Part shown: piece after piece, positions 18,278 through 26,752 of the stretch
How the letters are laid out: each line of letters begins with the position of its first letter
Position numbering within the stretch: position 1 is the first letter of the stretch
DNA from: Acidobacteriaceae bacterium
GTDB lineage: Bacteria > Acidobacteriota > Terriglobia > Terriglobales > Acidobacteriaceae
Assembly: GCA_025462735.1 (NCBI GenBank)
Contig: JAOAPC010000009.1
Span: 62,001-126,000, forward strand
Direction: 5' to 3'
DNA length: 64,000 bases
Translations under genes and position numbers: made by a program
The notes under the pieces: generated by a model
Database searches by the model: none
What the model was told of the DNA's origin: nothing
The model's input: only the letters and a program-made list of their open reading frames with translations

Positions 18278-18937
18278 ATGGGTCTGAGAACGTTCTGCGC
18301 GCTGCTTCTTTTGGTGGGGTATTCGTTTTGCCTCGGGGTTTACAGTCAAGAGCCAACCGCGAGTGTTAGTTTCACGCTCGATTTTCCCGGCGCGAACCCT
18401 AACCACTATGAACTTGTGATCGCCAACGACGGCCAGGGTTCCTACACGTCAAATGGAAAGTTCGACGAGAATTCTGCTGCGGCAGGTCCTGTGCCGCTCA
18501 AATTCACGGTTTCAGAGAACATTCGTGCACAGATTTTTGATCTCGCCAAGCGTGCGCATTATTTCACCGGCAAAGTGGACTCCGGACGTAAAAATATCGC
18601 GAACACAGGCGCGAAGACGCTTGCCTACAAAGACGCGAGCCACAGCTCAAAGGCGACATACAACTATTCGCCGCTTGAGCCTATTGAGAAGCTCACTTCT
18701 ATTTTTCAAAATCTCTCGACCACAATGGAGTTTGGGCGGCGGCTGGCTTATTTGCACAAATATGAAAAGCTCGCGCTAGATGACGAACTGAAGAGAATGG
18801 AAGAGTTGCAGCGGGAAAACAGTTTGGGCGATGTTCAGGCAATTGCGCCGCAATTGAAAGAGATCGCGAACGACCCATCAGTGATGAACGTTAGCCGAGC
18901 CCGGGCCTTGCGAATGCTCAATAGCGCCAGCAAATAG
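18278..18937 (+). CDS. Secreted protein of unknown function
   Basis: I do not recognise this 219-aa protein. From ATG 18278 it begins with a signal peptide (TFCALLLLVGYSFCLGVYS) followed by a beta-rich domain to about residue 120 with regular polar strands (YELVIANDGQGSYTSNG). The C-terminal 80 residues are charged and helical (ALDDELKRMEELQRENSLGDV), resembling a HEAT-like or TPR-like tail. Longer versions beginning at 18155 lack signal character. It converges with amrB, with no gap between stops. A periplasmic structural or binding role is possible, but nothing shows it. Confidence 0.72.
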   Translation: MGLRTFCALLLLVGYSFCLGVYSQEPTASVSFTLDFPGANPNHYELVIANDGQGSYTSNGKFDENSAAAGPVPLKFTVSENIRAQIFDLAKRAHYFTGKVDSGRKNIANTGAKTLAYKDASHSSKATYNYSPLEPIEKLTSIFQNLSTTMEFGRRLAYLHKYEKLALDDELKRMEELQRENSLGDVQAIAPQLKEIANDPSVMNVSRARALRMLNSASK

Positions 18938-19750
18938 TCAGCGAATGATAACTCCCGCATAACCGACCACAACGCTGCGATCGTCCGAGACGTCTGCAGA
19001 GGTGGCGTACTGCACTAATTCTGCTTCTTGCGCGCCTAGCCGCTTGGCTGCGGTGACCATCGCCACGACCGGGCCGTAGCCGCACATGCTGATGCTTTCA
19101 TTTATGACAGTCTCGTAAAGACCGGGAGCATCGAGCGCCAGAATCTTCTCTATCGCTTTGCGATCTTTCACGCGAGTGGTGGCATCGTCTTCATAATGGT
19201 TCATGTCACTGGAGGCGATAATCAGCGGCTGCTTTTCTGTCTCTCTCAAAACTGCAGCGACCGCCTGCCCCAATTGTTCCAAGATCACGAGCTGTCCAGT
19301 GCCCATCGCAACGGGCACAAACTTGACGTCGGGGCGGCGAACTTGCAGAAATGGAAGTTCAACCTCGATTGCGTGCTCGGACCTGTGGGCGGCGGAATCT
19401 TCCGAGAGCGCGGGAAAATATCGCATGAGCTCTCCCGCGAGATCAGAGTCGATCGGGACCGTGCCCAGCGGAGTTCTCCACTCACCTTTTCTCATGGTGG
19501 CCAGGGGATGTCCTCGGCCCGTGTGGTTCGGACACAGGACGATGCAGCTCGACGGAATTTCCAACCGCGAAAAAACGGCGCCTGCGACTGGGCCGGAATA
19601 CATGTATCCGGCGTGAGGGACGATGCAGCCAATCGCGCTGACTTTTTTTTGCGAGGGCGAAAGAAAGGAATCGATGTCTGCGCGCAGGCGTTCGGGATCT
19701 GCCGGATAGAAGCGTCCAGCGACGGCGGGCTCGCGGACGATTGCACTCAT
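18938..19750 (-). CDS. amrB: AmmeMemoRadiSam system protein B (MEMO1 family)
   Basis: MEMO-like protein (270 aa). Family markers: REPAVAGRFYPADP at the start, IVPHAGYMYSGPVAGAVF, VLCPNHTGRG, EHAIEVELPFLQ, and SSDMNHYEDD, which together supply the His/Cys metal-site residues of the MEMO fold. MEMO homologues in bacteria usually accompany an AMMECR1 domain protein and a radical SAM enzyme, but neither is within the window. It is the downstream gene of an operon with rsmA (9-bp gap). Biochemical role in bacteria is not established. Confidence 0.9.
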   Translation of the reverse strand: MSAIVREPAVAGRFYPADPERLRADIDSFLSPSQKKVSAIGCIVPHAGYMYSGPVAGAVFSRLEIPSSCIVLCPNHTGRGHPLATMRKGEWRTPLGTVPIDSDLAGELMRYFPALSEDSAAHRSEHAIEVELPFLQVRRPDVKFVPVAMGTGQLVILEQLGQAVAAVLRETEKQPLIIASSDMNHYEDDATTRVKDRKAIEKILALDAPGLYETVINESISMCGYGPVVAMVTAAKRLGAQEAELVQYATSADVSDDRSVVVGYAGVIIR

Positions 19751-19759
19751 CGATCGACC

Positions 19760-20626
19760 TCAGTCGGGCGTGGAATTTGTCGCAGACGTGAGTTCTCGAA
19801 AAACATTGGCGCTTGCCTCAAGAGATAGCGTCTCCGCACGTACCGACGGTTTAACTCTCGCCTTGGCCAATGCCCGTTCGAGACCATCAGACGGGTAGCG
19901 GCCTTTTAGATTATTCCAAAGGGTCTTGCGTTTCTGCCCAAAGGAAAGCTTTAGGAAATCGATGAAACCCTTTTCATTAACGTGCAATTTTTCAAGGCGC
20001 GTCGAAGGAGTCAGCCGCACCACAGAGGAATGGACTTTCGGCGGCGGCGAGAACGCTCCCGGCGGCAGCGTGAATACTTTTTCGACTTTGGAGTACAACT
20101 GCGCCGTAGCAGACAGCAATCCGTATTCCTTAGTTCCAGGCTTTGCGGCCAGCCTCTCGGCAACTTCCTTTTGCACCATCAGCACCAGAATTTCAAAATA
20201 CTTTCGGTATTCGAACAGCCGCAGAAGAATATCTGAGGTGATGAAGTAAGGCAGGTTCCCCACCACGCGAACTTGTTGTGGCTCGAGGTCCATGCCAGGA
20301 CGCGTGCTGCCAGGTTTCGGTCCAAACAGAGAATCGAGATCGATGGCGAGGATATCTCCTTCGATAATTTCCACATTCGGCGCGAGGGAGAAATGCATTC
20401 TGAGTTGCGCCGCCAGAACGCGATCTTTTTCCACAGCGATAACGCGGCGTGCGCGTCTCGCCAGTAGCGTGGTCAAAGCTCCGCCTCCCGGACCGATCTC
20501 GAGCACCGTGCTGTGCAACAGATCGCCGAGCGACTCTACGATGCGGATCGCGGCCGCAGTGTCATTAAGGAAGTGTTGTCCGAGCTTGGGTTTTCTCTCC
20601 TGGAGCGGGGCGCGCGAAACCTTCAT
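19760..20626 (-). CDS. rsmA: 16S rRNA (adenine1518/1519-N6)-dimethyltransferase
   Basis: Dimethylates two adjacent adenines near the 3' end of 16S rRNA during small-subunit maturation (KsgA). The 288-aa sequence shows the LGQHFLND opening, SAM motif VLEIGPGGGALT, acidic motif VIAVEKD, EGDILAID, and catalytic NLPY (VVGNLPYFIT). The C-terminal helical domain includes SFGQKRKTLWNNLKG. The length is slightly above E. coli KsgA because of a short insert in the region PKPGSTRPGMDLEPQQ. It is the first gene of the operon with amrB. Confidence 0.97.
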   Translation of the reverse strand: MKVSRAPLQERKPKLGQHFLNDTAAAIRIVESLGDLLHSTVLEIGPGGGALTTLLARRARRVIAVEKDRVLAAQLRMHFSLAPNVEIIEGDILAIDLDSLFGPKPGSTRPGMDLEPQQVRVVGNLPYFITSDILLRLFEYRKYFEILVLMVQKEVAERLAAKPGTKEYGLLSATAQLYSKVEKVFTLPPGAFSPPPKVHSSVVRLTPSTRLEKLHVNEKGFIDFLKLSFGQKRKTLWNNLKGRYPSDGLERALAKARVKPSVRAETLSLEASANVFRELTSATNSTPD

Positions 20627-20736
20627 TGACCCTCATTCATCTTGCCGATTAGACTTGGACGCGTAGCCGAGTTCACGCGTCCCGCAATATCATAGCGCGG
20701 AGCGGGAAGCGGGCATCGGCTGGAGCCCCTGGCTAA

Positions 20737-22200
20737 ATGCACATTGCGTTCGTCGCTTCCGAGAGTGTTCCTTTTTCAAAAACGGGCGGATTGGCGGACG
20801 TGGTTGGCGCACTGCCACGCGCGCTGGCCGCAGCTGGACACGAAATCAGCGTCTACATTCCGCATTACCGGCACACGCGCATCAGCGAAGAGCGCACCGT
20901 TGTTCAAAGCATAACCATCCCGTTTGATGACCGCTACCGATTCTGCTCGATCCTGACCGGGGCTGGGTATCCTGGCGTGCGTTTCTTTTTCGTGGATTAC
21001 CCGCCGTTCTTTGACCGCGAAGGGCTTTATGGGACTGCGTCCGGCGATTTCCCCGACAACGCCGAGCGCTTCGCGTTGTTTACCCGCGCAGTGCTCGAAG
21101 CCTCAAAGATTCTGGGCGTGCCGGATGTGTTTCACTGTCACGACTGGCAGGCTGCGTTGCTGCCGGTTTTACTTCGAACTCAGTATTCGGAAGACCCGGC
21201 CTTCCGCGATTCTGGAACGGTATTCACCATTCACAACATGGGATACCAGGGCTTGTTTCCGCCGGAGATACTGCCGCTGCTGATGCTTCCGTGGGACCTG
21301 TTCACGATCGCAAAAATGGAGTATTTCGGGAACGTGAATTTTTTGAAGGGCGCGCTGGCTTACTCGGACATGATTACGACCGTGAGCCGAAAGTACAGCC
21401 AGGAAATTCAGACGACGGAATTCGGATTCGGACTCGAAGGAGTCCTGAAGGACCGCGCACAGAACCTGACTGGCATCCTGAACGGCGTGGATTACGAAGA
21501 GTGGAACCCGCAGACGGATAAATTCATCGCCGCGCATTATTCTTCCGAAGACTTGAGCGGGAAACGCGAATGCAAGCAAGACCTGCTGGCCAGCTTCGGA
21601 TTGGCGCAGGCTGATCTTAATGTGCCGGTGATCGGAATCGTCTCGCGGTTCGCGGCGCAAAAGGGGTTTGATCTCATCGGCCAAATCATCGACCGGCTCG
21701 CGCTGGAAGAGGTCTTGATAACGGTTCTGGGGAGCGGTGACAGACTCTACGAAGAAATGTTTCTGCGCCTGGCCCGACGTATGCCGGAGAAGGTCGCGGT
21801 CAAGGTCGCGTACGATAACGCGCTGGCCCACAAAGTCGAGGCGGGCGCGGATATGTTCCTGATGCCGTCGCGCTACGAGCCCAGCGGACTCAGCCAGTTA
21901 TACAGCTTGAAGTACGGGACGGTGCCGATCGTGCGTGCCACAGGCGGACTCGACGACACTATCGATCCTTGGGACCAGCGCGCGAAAAAAGGAACGGGCT
22001 TTAAATTTCAGGAGTACAGCGGCGAGGCTCTGCTGCGCGTAGTGCATCAGGCGCTGCAACTTTATCGCGATACGGAGTCCTGGCAGAGGCTCATGCGAAA
22101 TGGCATGAGTAAAGATTTCTCGTGGAAAGTCTCCGCACGCGAATACATGCGCGTGTACGAACGAGTCCGGCAGCAGCACGCGCAGGCAATTTTGGTGTAG
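20737..22200 (+). CDS. glgA: Glycogen synthase (ADP-glucose type)
   Basis: GT5 glycosyltransferase (487 aa) that extends alpha-1,4-glucan from ADP-glucose. The N-terminal motif KTGGLADVVGALPRAL carries the ADP-binding Lys. VFHCHDWQAALLPVLL, FTIHNMGYQG, GILNGVDYEEWNP, and the C-terminal PSRYEPSGLSQLYSLKYGT with GTGFKF are all standard GlgA blocks. Length matches bacterial GlgA. No other glycogen genes sit beside it. A short palindrome at 22221-22240 with a T-run lies 20 bp downstream and could end transcription. Confidence 0.97.
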   Translation: MHIAFVASESVPFSKTGGLADVVGALPRALAAAGHEISVYIPHYRHTRISEERTVVQSITIPFDDRYRFCSILTGAGYPGVRFFFVDYPPFFDREGLYGTASGDFPDNAERFALFTRAVLEASKILGVPDVFHCHDWQAALLPVLLRTQYSEDPAFRDSGTVFTIHNMGYQGLFPPEILPLLMLPWDLFTIAKMEYFGNVNFLKGALAYSDMITTVSRKYSQEIQTTEFGFGLEGVLKDRAQNLTGILNGVDYEEWNPQTDKFIAAHYSSEDLSGKRECKQDLLASFGLAQADLNVPVIGIVSRFAAQKGFDLIGQIIDRLALEEVLITVLGSGDRLYEEMFLRLARRMPEKVAVKVAYDNALAHKVEAGADMFLMPSRYEPSGLSQLYSLKYGTVPIVRATGGLDDTIDPWDQRAKKGTGFKFQEYSGEALLRVVHQALQLYRDTESWQRLMRNGMSKDFSWKVSAREYMRVYERVRQQHAQAILV

Positions 22201-22220
22201 GTAACAAATGACCACGTAGG

Positions 22221-22240
22221 GGCGGACGCCCTCGTCCGCC
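22221..22240. repeat. Dispersed short palindrome (7-bp stem, GCCCTC loop), possible glgA terminator
   Basis: Stem GGCGGAC (22221-22227), loop GCCCTC, stem GTCCGCC (22234-22240), followed after one A and one C by TTTTT. A sister copy with a different stem but nearly the same loop (GTCCTC) lies at 26687-26706. Compensated stems with a conserved loop suggest a small dispersed repeat family. The following T-run means this copy could also act as a rho-independent terminator. Confidence 0.6.
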
Positions 22241-22267
22241 ACTTTTTATCGGGACCACGAACAACGA

Positions 22268-23518
22268 ATGTCGACTCTTCCCCGAACCGTATTCCACGTT
22301 GACATGGACGCATTCTTCGTCTCAGTCGAAGAACTGTTCGATCCGTCTCTCAAAGGCAAGGCCGTGGTCGTCGGAGGCCAGCGCCATGAACGTGGCGTGG
22401 TCTCAGCTGCGTCGTATGAGGCGCGACAATTCGGAGTTCACTCGGCGATGCCGCTCCGCACTGCCGCGAAGCTCTGCCCGCAAGCCATCTTCGTCGACGG
22501 GCATCCGGACCGCTATCGTGCATGCTCGGAGAAAGCTCACAAAGTGTTGACCAGCTTCTCGCCCCAAGTGGAGATGGTTTCCATCGACGAAGCCTATTTG
22601 GATATGACCGGGACCGAGCGCTTGCACGGGCCGCCACTCTTGGCGGCGCACAAACTTCACAATCGAATGAAAGCGGAAACCGATCTCAATTGTTCGATTG
22701 GAATTGGCGCATCGCGCCTGATCGCAAAAGTGTGTTCGGGCAAAGCCAAGCCGAATGGCGTCCTGTATGTGATCGCCGGGCGCGAGGCGAGATTTCTTGC
22801 GCCACTCGATGTGCGCGAGATTCCCGGGGTCGGAAAAGTTACGGAGCAGAAACTGCACTCGCTCGGTATTCGCAAAGTCGGCGATCTGGCGAAATTTGAT
22901 GATGCCGATCTGGAACACCAGTTTGGAAAATGGGGAGTGGCGCTGGCGGGCAAAGCTCGTGGTGAGGATGCGGGTGCATGGTTTGAAGGTGAAATCGGCG
23001 CGGATGAAGCCGCGAAGTCCATCAGCCACGAACACACTTACGATCAGGACACTGCAAATGTCGCACAACTCGAATCAACTCTGATGCGCCTCTGTGAAAT
23101 GGTGGGACGCAGGCTTCGCGAAAACCAATTGCACGCACGGACCTTTCAGCTCAAATTGCGTTACAAAGATTTCACAACCATCACGCGCGCCCACAGCCTC
23201 GACGCGCCCACGCAGCTGGACAACGAAATTTTCCAGCAGATCCACAGGCTTTTCCACCTGAATTGGCGCAAAGGGTCTGAGGTGCGACTGCTGGGAGTGC
23301 AAGCGTCTTCTTTCGGAGAGAGCTTTGCACAACTTGATTTTCTGGAAGACCACGCCCGCGGAAAATGGGAACACGCGTTGTCGGCAGTCGACCGCTTGCG
23401 CGATAAATTCGGCGAGACCAGCATTACGCTCGCGACTGGAATGAAAGGCGGGTTCCGCGAGCGCACCCACGAAAATCCAGCCGCCCTGCCCGGGAAATCG
23501 AAACCGAGCCCATCATAA
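22268..23518 (+). CDS. dinB: DNA polymerase IV (Y-family)
   Basis: Error-prone translesion polymerase (416 aa). Catalytic acids lie in HVDMDAFFVSVEELFDP and VSIDEAYLDMTG. The palm/fingers AASYEARQFGVHSAMPLRTA block, CSIGIGASRLIAKVCSGKAKP, and the helix-hairpin-helix REIPGVGKVTEQKLHSLGI are all present. The little-finger domain follows. It is about 65 residues longer than E. coli Pol IV, with a Ser/Pro-rich tail and no obvious beta-clamp motif at its last residues. It is the only SOS-type gene in the area. No LexA-like site was apparent in the 67-bp upstream gap, which holds the palindrome at 22221. Confidence 0.96.
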   Translation: MSTLPRTVFHVDMDAFFVSVEELFDPSLKGKAVVVGGQRHERGVVSAASYEARQFGVHSAMPLRTAAKLCPQAIFVDGHPDRYRACSEKAHKVLTSFSPQVEMVSIDEAYLDMTGTERLHGPPLLAAHKLHNRMKAETDLNCSIGIGASRLIAKVCSGKAKPNGVLYVIAGREARFLAPLDVREIPGVGKVTEQKLHSLGIRKVGDLAKFDDADLEHQFGKWGVALAGKARGEDAGAWFEGEIGADEAAKSISHEHTYDQDTANVAQLESTLMRLCEMVGRRLRENQLHARTFQLKLRYKDFTTITRAHSLDAPTQLDNEIFQQIHRLFHLNWRKGSEVRLLGVQASSFGESFAQLDFLEDHARGKWEHALSAVDRLRDKFGETSITLATGMKGGFRERTHENPAALPGKSKPSPS

Positions 23519-23531
23519 AATCAGCGCCTTA

Positions 23532-25403
23532 CTACGGCGAAGTTGGCGGTGGATCAACAAAGCATGCCGATTGTCCCAGCACGGTCTGGGCCGGCAGATT
23601 GGTCGGGGGCGTTCTCCACGGAACGTTGTTGAAATCGAAGAAACTGGATTTCGGGTCATCCATGCCCACCTGCGCCGCATCGCGCTTGGTGAGCGGGGGC
23701 AAGCTAAAGCGCGCCTCGATTAGTTTGATGATTGCGGTCGTATCCCTTACCTCGTGCGAAACGAAATTCTTCTTCGCGTAAGGAGAAACTACGACCAGCG
23801 GCACACGATATCCCGTGTAACTGAAATCACAAATCGTACCTGCTGCAGTCGCACCGAAGCAGGGATCAATCGAACTGAGATCGACAGGAAGAATTCCGTC
23901 TGGGTTTACGGTTTTTTGTGGCGCTACGTGGTCGTAAAAGCCACCGGCTTCGTCAAAGGTGAGAATGAACGCCGAGTCCTTCCAATTGGGACCCGGTGTA
24001 CACGTGCCGGAGGGAGGACTGTTGTTTTGTCCGCACATGACCGCATTGATCAGCGTTGAAACGTAATCGGCTCCGGCTTGCATGGAGCAGCAGGCAGGCT
24101 GACCCGGAGCTGGGTCGTTATCTTCCGGGTGCTCATCTTTTCCCAGGTCGGATGCAGGTTCAATTTGCGCAACCTGGGGTAAGGTCCCGTTGACCGCGTC
24201 TGTATAAAACTCTGATATCGGCGCAATCGAGTGCATGGGATTATTCTGGTATTGGCTAATGTTATTTTTGATCGTATCGCCGAACACAAAATCGTGAATA
24301 TAACTGCGTGCCAGCAGGCACTGAGTATCGGTGTCGGCGCAAGCAGTTGCGCCGCCTCCGTTCACATAAATTTTCCAGCTGATGCCTGCATTCTGCAGAG
24401 CCTCGAAAATGGTGGTGGAAGGGATGAGCGCACTGTCCTGTGGCGGGACTGTTCCCCGCTGATAGACGTAGCCATGTGAGGTTCCTGCAATCAGATATTC
24501 GCGATTGGGAGGTGTACGCGTCATGACCGGCGCGAACCAGCTGTCTGAAGTGGAGAACGCGGTGGCCAGAGCGTAGTAGTAGTTCAGGTCCGTTTCGTCG
24601 TAATAGCCCATGACACGAACACCGTTGAGATCAAAAAATGGCGCAAGCGCACCCGTGAGATCTGTATGTTGACGCGCATCATTTGCGCCGGCATCGACAA
24701 AGCCGTCCAGCAGAGGTGTAGCAGAAGTTGGGTCGTGCACGTTCCAGGAACGATGTGCCTCGGCCCAGGAGGGGCTGGGGTTTTCGACACACGTACTCCC
24801 GTAGTGGAATGACGGGACTGCCGGGCTCGCACCATCGATCTGACAATAAGAGTTTGGCGGGTAAGGGAACGCCGGATCGCAGCCGGGATTGGTCGGCTTC
24901 AAAGCGGGGTTGGCTGGGGGATTAAATTGCGGCAGCCCGTCGAACGGCTGATCTGGAACTCCACTCTTTGCCCAATACTCGCGCATAGCGCCGAAATAGC
25001 TGTCGAAGGACCGGTTCTCCTGCGCGAGAAAAATGATGTGGTTGATGCTCTGCAGACTGGCGGTGAAGGTGGCGGTCACAGTCGCTGCTCCCGAAACAGT
25101 GCAAGTCGTGCCGCTCGGTGATTTACATCCCGTCCAGCCGCCAAAAGTGAACCCCTGGCCGGGGGCGGCGGTGAGAGTTAAAGTGGGCGAGTTCCTAAAT
25201 GTTAACTGACACGTGCCGGATGTCGTGCCTCCACCCAAGCCGGAGCAATTAATGCCGTTCGGCGTGCTGGTGACGACGCCGGTCCCGCCCCCAGCAGTAG
25301 TGACGGTTACCTGATCCACGCCGGAGACCAATCCAACGCATCCCGACCAGGTAATAACGGAAATGATTGCGAACGGTATAAGGGCTTTTCCACAGCTAGA
25401 CAT
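23532..25403 (-). CDS. Secreted phospholipase C-like phosphoesterase with N-terminal InlB-B/Big-type repeat
   Basis: Exported phosphoesterase of 623 aa. Signal or lipoprotein segment ends at WSGC (residue about 22). Residues about 28-120 form a beta repeat resembling the divergent InlB B-repeat (LTLTAAPGQGFTFGGWTGC, then TCTVSGAATVTATFTAS). The catalytic domain opens with HIIFLAQENRSFDSYFGAM, the phospholipase C/AcpA metal motif. It continues with the EHPEDND/AGADYVSTLINAVM and ILTFDEAGGFYDHVAPQ blocks and RVPLVVVSPYAKKNFVSH. RBS AGAAGGA supports ATG 25403 over a start nine codons earlier. Converges with dinB after 13 bp. Likely acts on extracellular phosphate esters or lipids; substrate unknown. 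Confidence 0.88.
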   Translation of the reverse strand: MSSCGKALIPFAIISVITWSGCVGLVSGVDQVTVTTAGGGTGVVTSTPNGINCSGLGGGTTSGTCQLTFRNSPTLTLTAAPGQGFTFGGWTGCKSPSGTTCTVSGAATVTATFTASLQSINHIIFLAQENRSFDSYFGAMREYWAKSGVPDQPFDGLPQFNPPANPALKPTNPGCDPAFPYPPNSYCQIDGASPAVPSFHYGSTCVENPSPSWAEAHRSWNVHDPTSATPLLDGFVDAGANDARQHTDLTGALAPFFDLNGVRVMGYYDETDLNYYYALATAFSTSDSWFAPVMTRTPPNREYLIAGTSHGYVYQRGTVPPQDSALIPSTTIFEALQNAGISWKIYVNGGGATACADTDTQCLLARSYIHDFVFGDTIKNNISQYQNNPMHSIAPISEFYTDAVNGTLPQVAQIEPASDLGKDEHPEDNDPAPGQPACCSMQAGADYVSTLINAVMCGQNNSPPSGTCTPGPNWKDSAFILTFDEAGGFYDHVAPQKTVNPDGILPVDLSSIDPCFGATAAGTICDFSYTGYRVPLVVVSPYAKKNFVSHEVRDTTAIIKLIEARFSLPPLTKRDAAQVGMDDPKSSFFDFNNVPWRTPPTNLPAQTVLGQSACFVDPPPTSP

Positions 25404-25646
25404 GGATATTCCTTCTTTTGCGAGCAGCACCTTCGATGAGCAACGAGCAGAACTGGTTGGTTGTTCACCGGGTGGCCTCTGAGGAGTAAATCTGCGCAGC
25501 TACTGCAATATCATTCACTTGGCGGTTATGTTAATTTCTGAGCAGCCGCCGGGATCGCTGATGCGGCTGGCACGAAACCAACAACTCGCATCTAAGTAGC
25601 GGGTTTAATATTGAATTCGGCCTAGACGCCGCAAGTGGGAAGTGCA

Positions 25647-26669
25647 ATGAAATCTGATCACACCTGTTCGTGGCTGATGAGTCTTGTGGTAGGCATTATT
25701 TCGACACCGCTGCTGTTCTCGGCTTCCGGCCTAGCTCAAACTTGCTTGACCGCCGACGAAATGGACGCAGCCACGCGCTCCGCGATTCAAAGCGCAGCAA
25801 CGCGTTACTTCGACATGGTTGCTCGCGGCGATTCAGCTTCGCTCAAGCAGAATGCGATTCCCGCTCTCGCCAGCAACTTCAGTGGACTCGAAGGCACTAT
25901 CAAAGAAAACCAGGTCAACTTGGCCGGCGCACATAGCACCCCGCGAGCTCCTTATGAGCTCAAGGCTGAAGGGACTGCACCGTTGCCTAGGGCGGAGTTT
26001 CTGTGCGGGATTTTTGGCGCCGCCGGACAGACGGCAAATAGCACGGCGTTTGTAATCCCGAACCTGCCGCCGGGCACTTACGCAGTCGCGATTCTTGATG
26101 TGACCACGCAAAAGATTCCGTATACGGCTTCTTTTGTTTTGCAACAGGCCGGGACCGACTGGAAGGTGGGAGGCTTGTTTCTGCGACCGATGCAGATCGC
26201 CGGCCACGACAGTAAGTGGTTCCTTGATCACGCGAATGCCTTCAAGGCCAAGGGCCAGACCCACGATGCATGGTTTTACTATCTCCAAGGAAGGGAACTC
26301 GCAATTGCCGTCCCATTCATGGAAACCCAGGCCATTGACAAGCTTTACGATGAAGAAGCAAGTATGAAGCCCGCGGATTTGCCCACGGGTGGGAACACTG
26401 CGGATTTGATCGCGCCCGGGGGTAAGATCTACAAGCTAACCACCATTTTCCCACTGGTGGTCGGGCAAGACCTGGACTTGGTGGCGAAATACCAGACGCC
26501 CAGCGTCGCAGACAGTGGCCAAACTTTTCAAGACAACATGGCAGTCATGAAGGCGCTGGTCCTCAAATATCCGGAGGTACGCGACGCATTTGACGGTGTA
26601 GTCGTCCGTGGCGTCGAACCCTCTGGAAAAGACTACGGCACCATGCTGCCGATGAAAGACATCAAGTAA
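25647..26669 (+). CDS. Secreted protein of unknown function
   Basis: Not recognised. A 340-aa exported protein: signal peptide to about residue 32 (VVGIISTPLLFSASGLAQ). A helical segment around ATRSAIQSAATRYFDMVARGD resembles NTF2/SnoaL-like or DUF4440-like starts. A Pro-rich beta part with a single CGIFG and a carrier-like end (GGLFLRPMQIAGHDSKWF) follows. Related-looking secreted proteins are common in Acidobacteriota. I selected ATG 25647 because GGGAAG lies six bases upstream; an in-frame GTG at 25635 would overlap that RBS. Upstream gap 25404-25646 holds no gene I can see. Confidence 0.72.
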   Translation: MKSDHTCSWLMSLVVGIISTPLLFSASGLAQTCLTADEMDAATRSAIQSAATRYFDMVARGDSASLKQNAIPALASNFSGLEGTIKENQVNLAGAHSTPRAPYELKAEGTAPLPRAEFLCGIFGAAGQTANSTAFVIPNLPPGTYAVAILDVTTQKIPYTASFVLQQAGTDWKVGGLFLRPMQIAGHDSKWFLDHANAFKAKGQTHDAWFYYLQGRELAIAVPFMETQAIDKLYDEEASMKPADLPTGGNTADLIAPGGKIYKLTTIFPLVVGQDLDLVAKYQTPSVADSGQTFQDNMAVMKALVLKYPEVRDAFDGVVVRGVEPSGKDYGTMLPMKDIK

Positions 26670-26686
26670 AAGTGGCTCTGTGGAGA

Positions 26687-26706
26687 TACGGGCGTCCTCG
26701 CCCGTA
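26687..26706. repeat. Dispersed short palindrome (7-bp stem, GTCCTC loop)
   Basis: Stem TACGGGC (26687-26693), loop GTCCTC, stem GCCCGTA (26700-26706). It lies between two convergent genes. Same architecture and nearly the same loop as 22221-22240, but the stem sequence differs in a compensated way, which points to a structured repeat family. No T-run follows. Confidence 0.6.
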
Positions 26707-26752
26707 CGAAATTAAACCCTTCCGATCGAAGGATTAGGTTGAAGCTCAAAGC

